From the NCBI GenBank assembly GCA_003152595.1, contig PMAM01000295.1, forward strand, positions 10,890 through 16,957: DNA of 6,068 bases, in the 5' to 3' direction. The translations under genes were made by a program, and so were the position numbers. Origin of the DNA: Acidobacterium sp. (GTDB lineage Bacteria; Acidobacteriota; Terriglobia; Terriglobales; Acidobacteriaceae). This document shows, piece after piece, positions 5,353-6,068 of the stretch. How positions within the stretch are numbered: the stretch's first letter is position 1; each line of letters begins with the position of its first letter. The notes under the pieces are model-generated. The model was not told where the DNA came from and did no database searches. It worked only from the letters and a program-made list of their open reading frames with translations.

Positions 5353-6068
5353 CTACCGCAAACTTGCCGGCGGTGGATTCACAGCGTCCAGCTGTTTGAA
5401 AACCGGGTCTGGCAGCTTCAGCGCCGCCGCCGCCACGTTCTCCTCAAGATGCTTCGGCGACGACGTGCCGGGAATCGGCAGCGTCACCGGCGACCGTCGC
5501 AGCAGCCATGCCAGCGCCACCTGCAGCGGCGACGCATTCAGCTCTTTCGCGAATTTCTCCAGCAGCTCGTGCGCGGCCGCGCGGACCTGCCCCAGCGGCG
5601 CCCAGGGAATGAACGCGATACCGTTCTTCTCGCAGAAGTCGAGCAGAAAGTCCCACTCGCGATCGGCGAAGCTGTAGCGGTTCTGCACTGAAACGATCGG
5701 CGTGATCTTACGCGCACGCTCGACGTATTCCAGAGCGACGTTCGACAGCGCGACGTGGCGAATCTTGCCCCGCTCGCGAAGCTTCTCCAGCGTCTCCACG
5801 GAAGCCGTGAACGAAACCGCCGGATCGGGGATGTGCAGCTGGTAGACGTCGATGCGCTCCACCTTCAGCCGCTTCAGGCTGCCGTCGACGGCTTCTTCCA
5901 GATGTTTGGGGCTGGCGTTGTGGATCCACTGGCCCGGACCCACGCGCTCCCATCCGCCCTTGGTCGCGATGACGAGGTCCTTCGGATAGGGGCGCAGAGC
6001 CTCGGCAATCAGCTCTTCGCTCACATTGGGCCCATAGGAGTCGGCTGTGTCGATGAAGTTCACGCCCA
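5353..6068 (-). CDS. Aldo/keto reductase, N-terminus outside window
   Basis: The product is an NADPH-dependent (by family) cytoplasmic oxidoreductase that reduces aldehydes or ketones in a single TIM-barrel domain. The frame stays open to the right edge: the visible part begins GVNFIDTADSYGP, where the GTG at 6063 is an internal Val rather than a start. Counting from that Gly, the family's catalytic tetrad is all present: Asp6, Tyr11, Lys36 (IATKGG) and His78 (YQLHIPDP). HVALSNV (104-110) is the usual GxSN strand, and PIPGTSS (197-203) is the loop that binds the 2'-phosphate of NADP. About 237 residues are visible; with the missing ~35-50 the total fits the usual 280-300. The NFIDTADSYGPNVSEELIAEAL start resembles the E. 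coli YdbC-type subgroup, but the substrate cannot be inferred. The last residues (PPPASLR) end at TAG (5353-5355). It lies upstream of the protease-like gene in the same direction. Confidence 0.93.
   Translation of the reverse strand, partial: GVNFIDTADSYGPNVSEELIAEALRPYPKDLVIATKGGWERVGPGQWIHNASPKHLEEAVDGSLKRLKVERIDVYQLHIPDPAVSFTASVETLEKLRERGKIRHVALSNVALEYVERARKITPIVSVQNRYSFADREWDFLLDFCEKNGIAFIPWAPLGQVRAAAHELLEKFAKELNASPLQVALAWLLRRSPVTLPIPGTSSPKHLEENVAAAALKLPDPVFKQLDAVNPPPASLR

Noticed and set aside
1..6068. A previously undescribed multi-gene system (defence, secretion, biosynthetic cluster)
   Set aside because: The six genes lie in mixed directions with no co-directional cluster of more than two, and three are common metabolic enzymes. 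Nothing links them into one function.

Overview
The window is GC-rich bacterial chromosome with six protein-coding genes, two of them cut by the window edges. It reads as ordinary housekeeping and accessory content: there are no transposases, phage genes, tRNA or rRNA genes, or CRISPR repeats. The high GC, the many TC/GC-ending codons, the short single-gene transcription units and this mix of genes would fit a soil bacterium such as a member of the Acidobacteriota (Terriglobia). That placement is an impression from composition and protein style, not a demonstrated assignment.

Layout from left to right: (1) the C-terminal half of a thioredoxin reductase on the + strand (1-474); (2) a converging small exported, probably lipid-anchored protein of unknown function on the - strand (559-1110), with a bulged hairpin in the convergent gap; (3) an acyl-CoA dehydrogenase on the - strand (1274-2467); (4) a 275-bp divergent intergenic region with unusually rich inverted-repeat structure (2468-2742); (5) a membrane-anchored sulfatase/phosphoglycerol-transferase-like enzyme on the + strand (2743-4314); (6) a secreted protein with two aspartyl-protease-like lobes on the - strand (4319-5281), only 4 bp from the preceding convergent gene; (7) an aldo/keto reductase on the - strand (5353 to past the right edge). 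No intergenic stretch exceeds 300 bp; the longest is 2468-2742.

The genes do not form one obvious pathway. Thioredoxin reductase, acyl-CoA dehydrogenase and aldo/keto reductase are cytoplasmic redox enzymes. The other three act in or outside the membrane. The aldo/keto reductase and the aspartyl-protease-like gene lie in the same direction 71 bp apart and could share a transcript, as could the acyl-CoA dehydrogenase and the lipoprotein (163 bp apart), but both gaps are large enough for separate promoters.

I found no convincing new multi-gene system. The best leads are the structured divergent intergenic region, whose folding is better on the - strand and which ends in a terminator-like hairpin plus T tract (a candidate small RNA or attenuated leader), and the bilobal, pepsin-like architecture of the bacterial aspartyl-protease-like protein.
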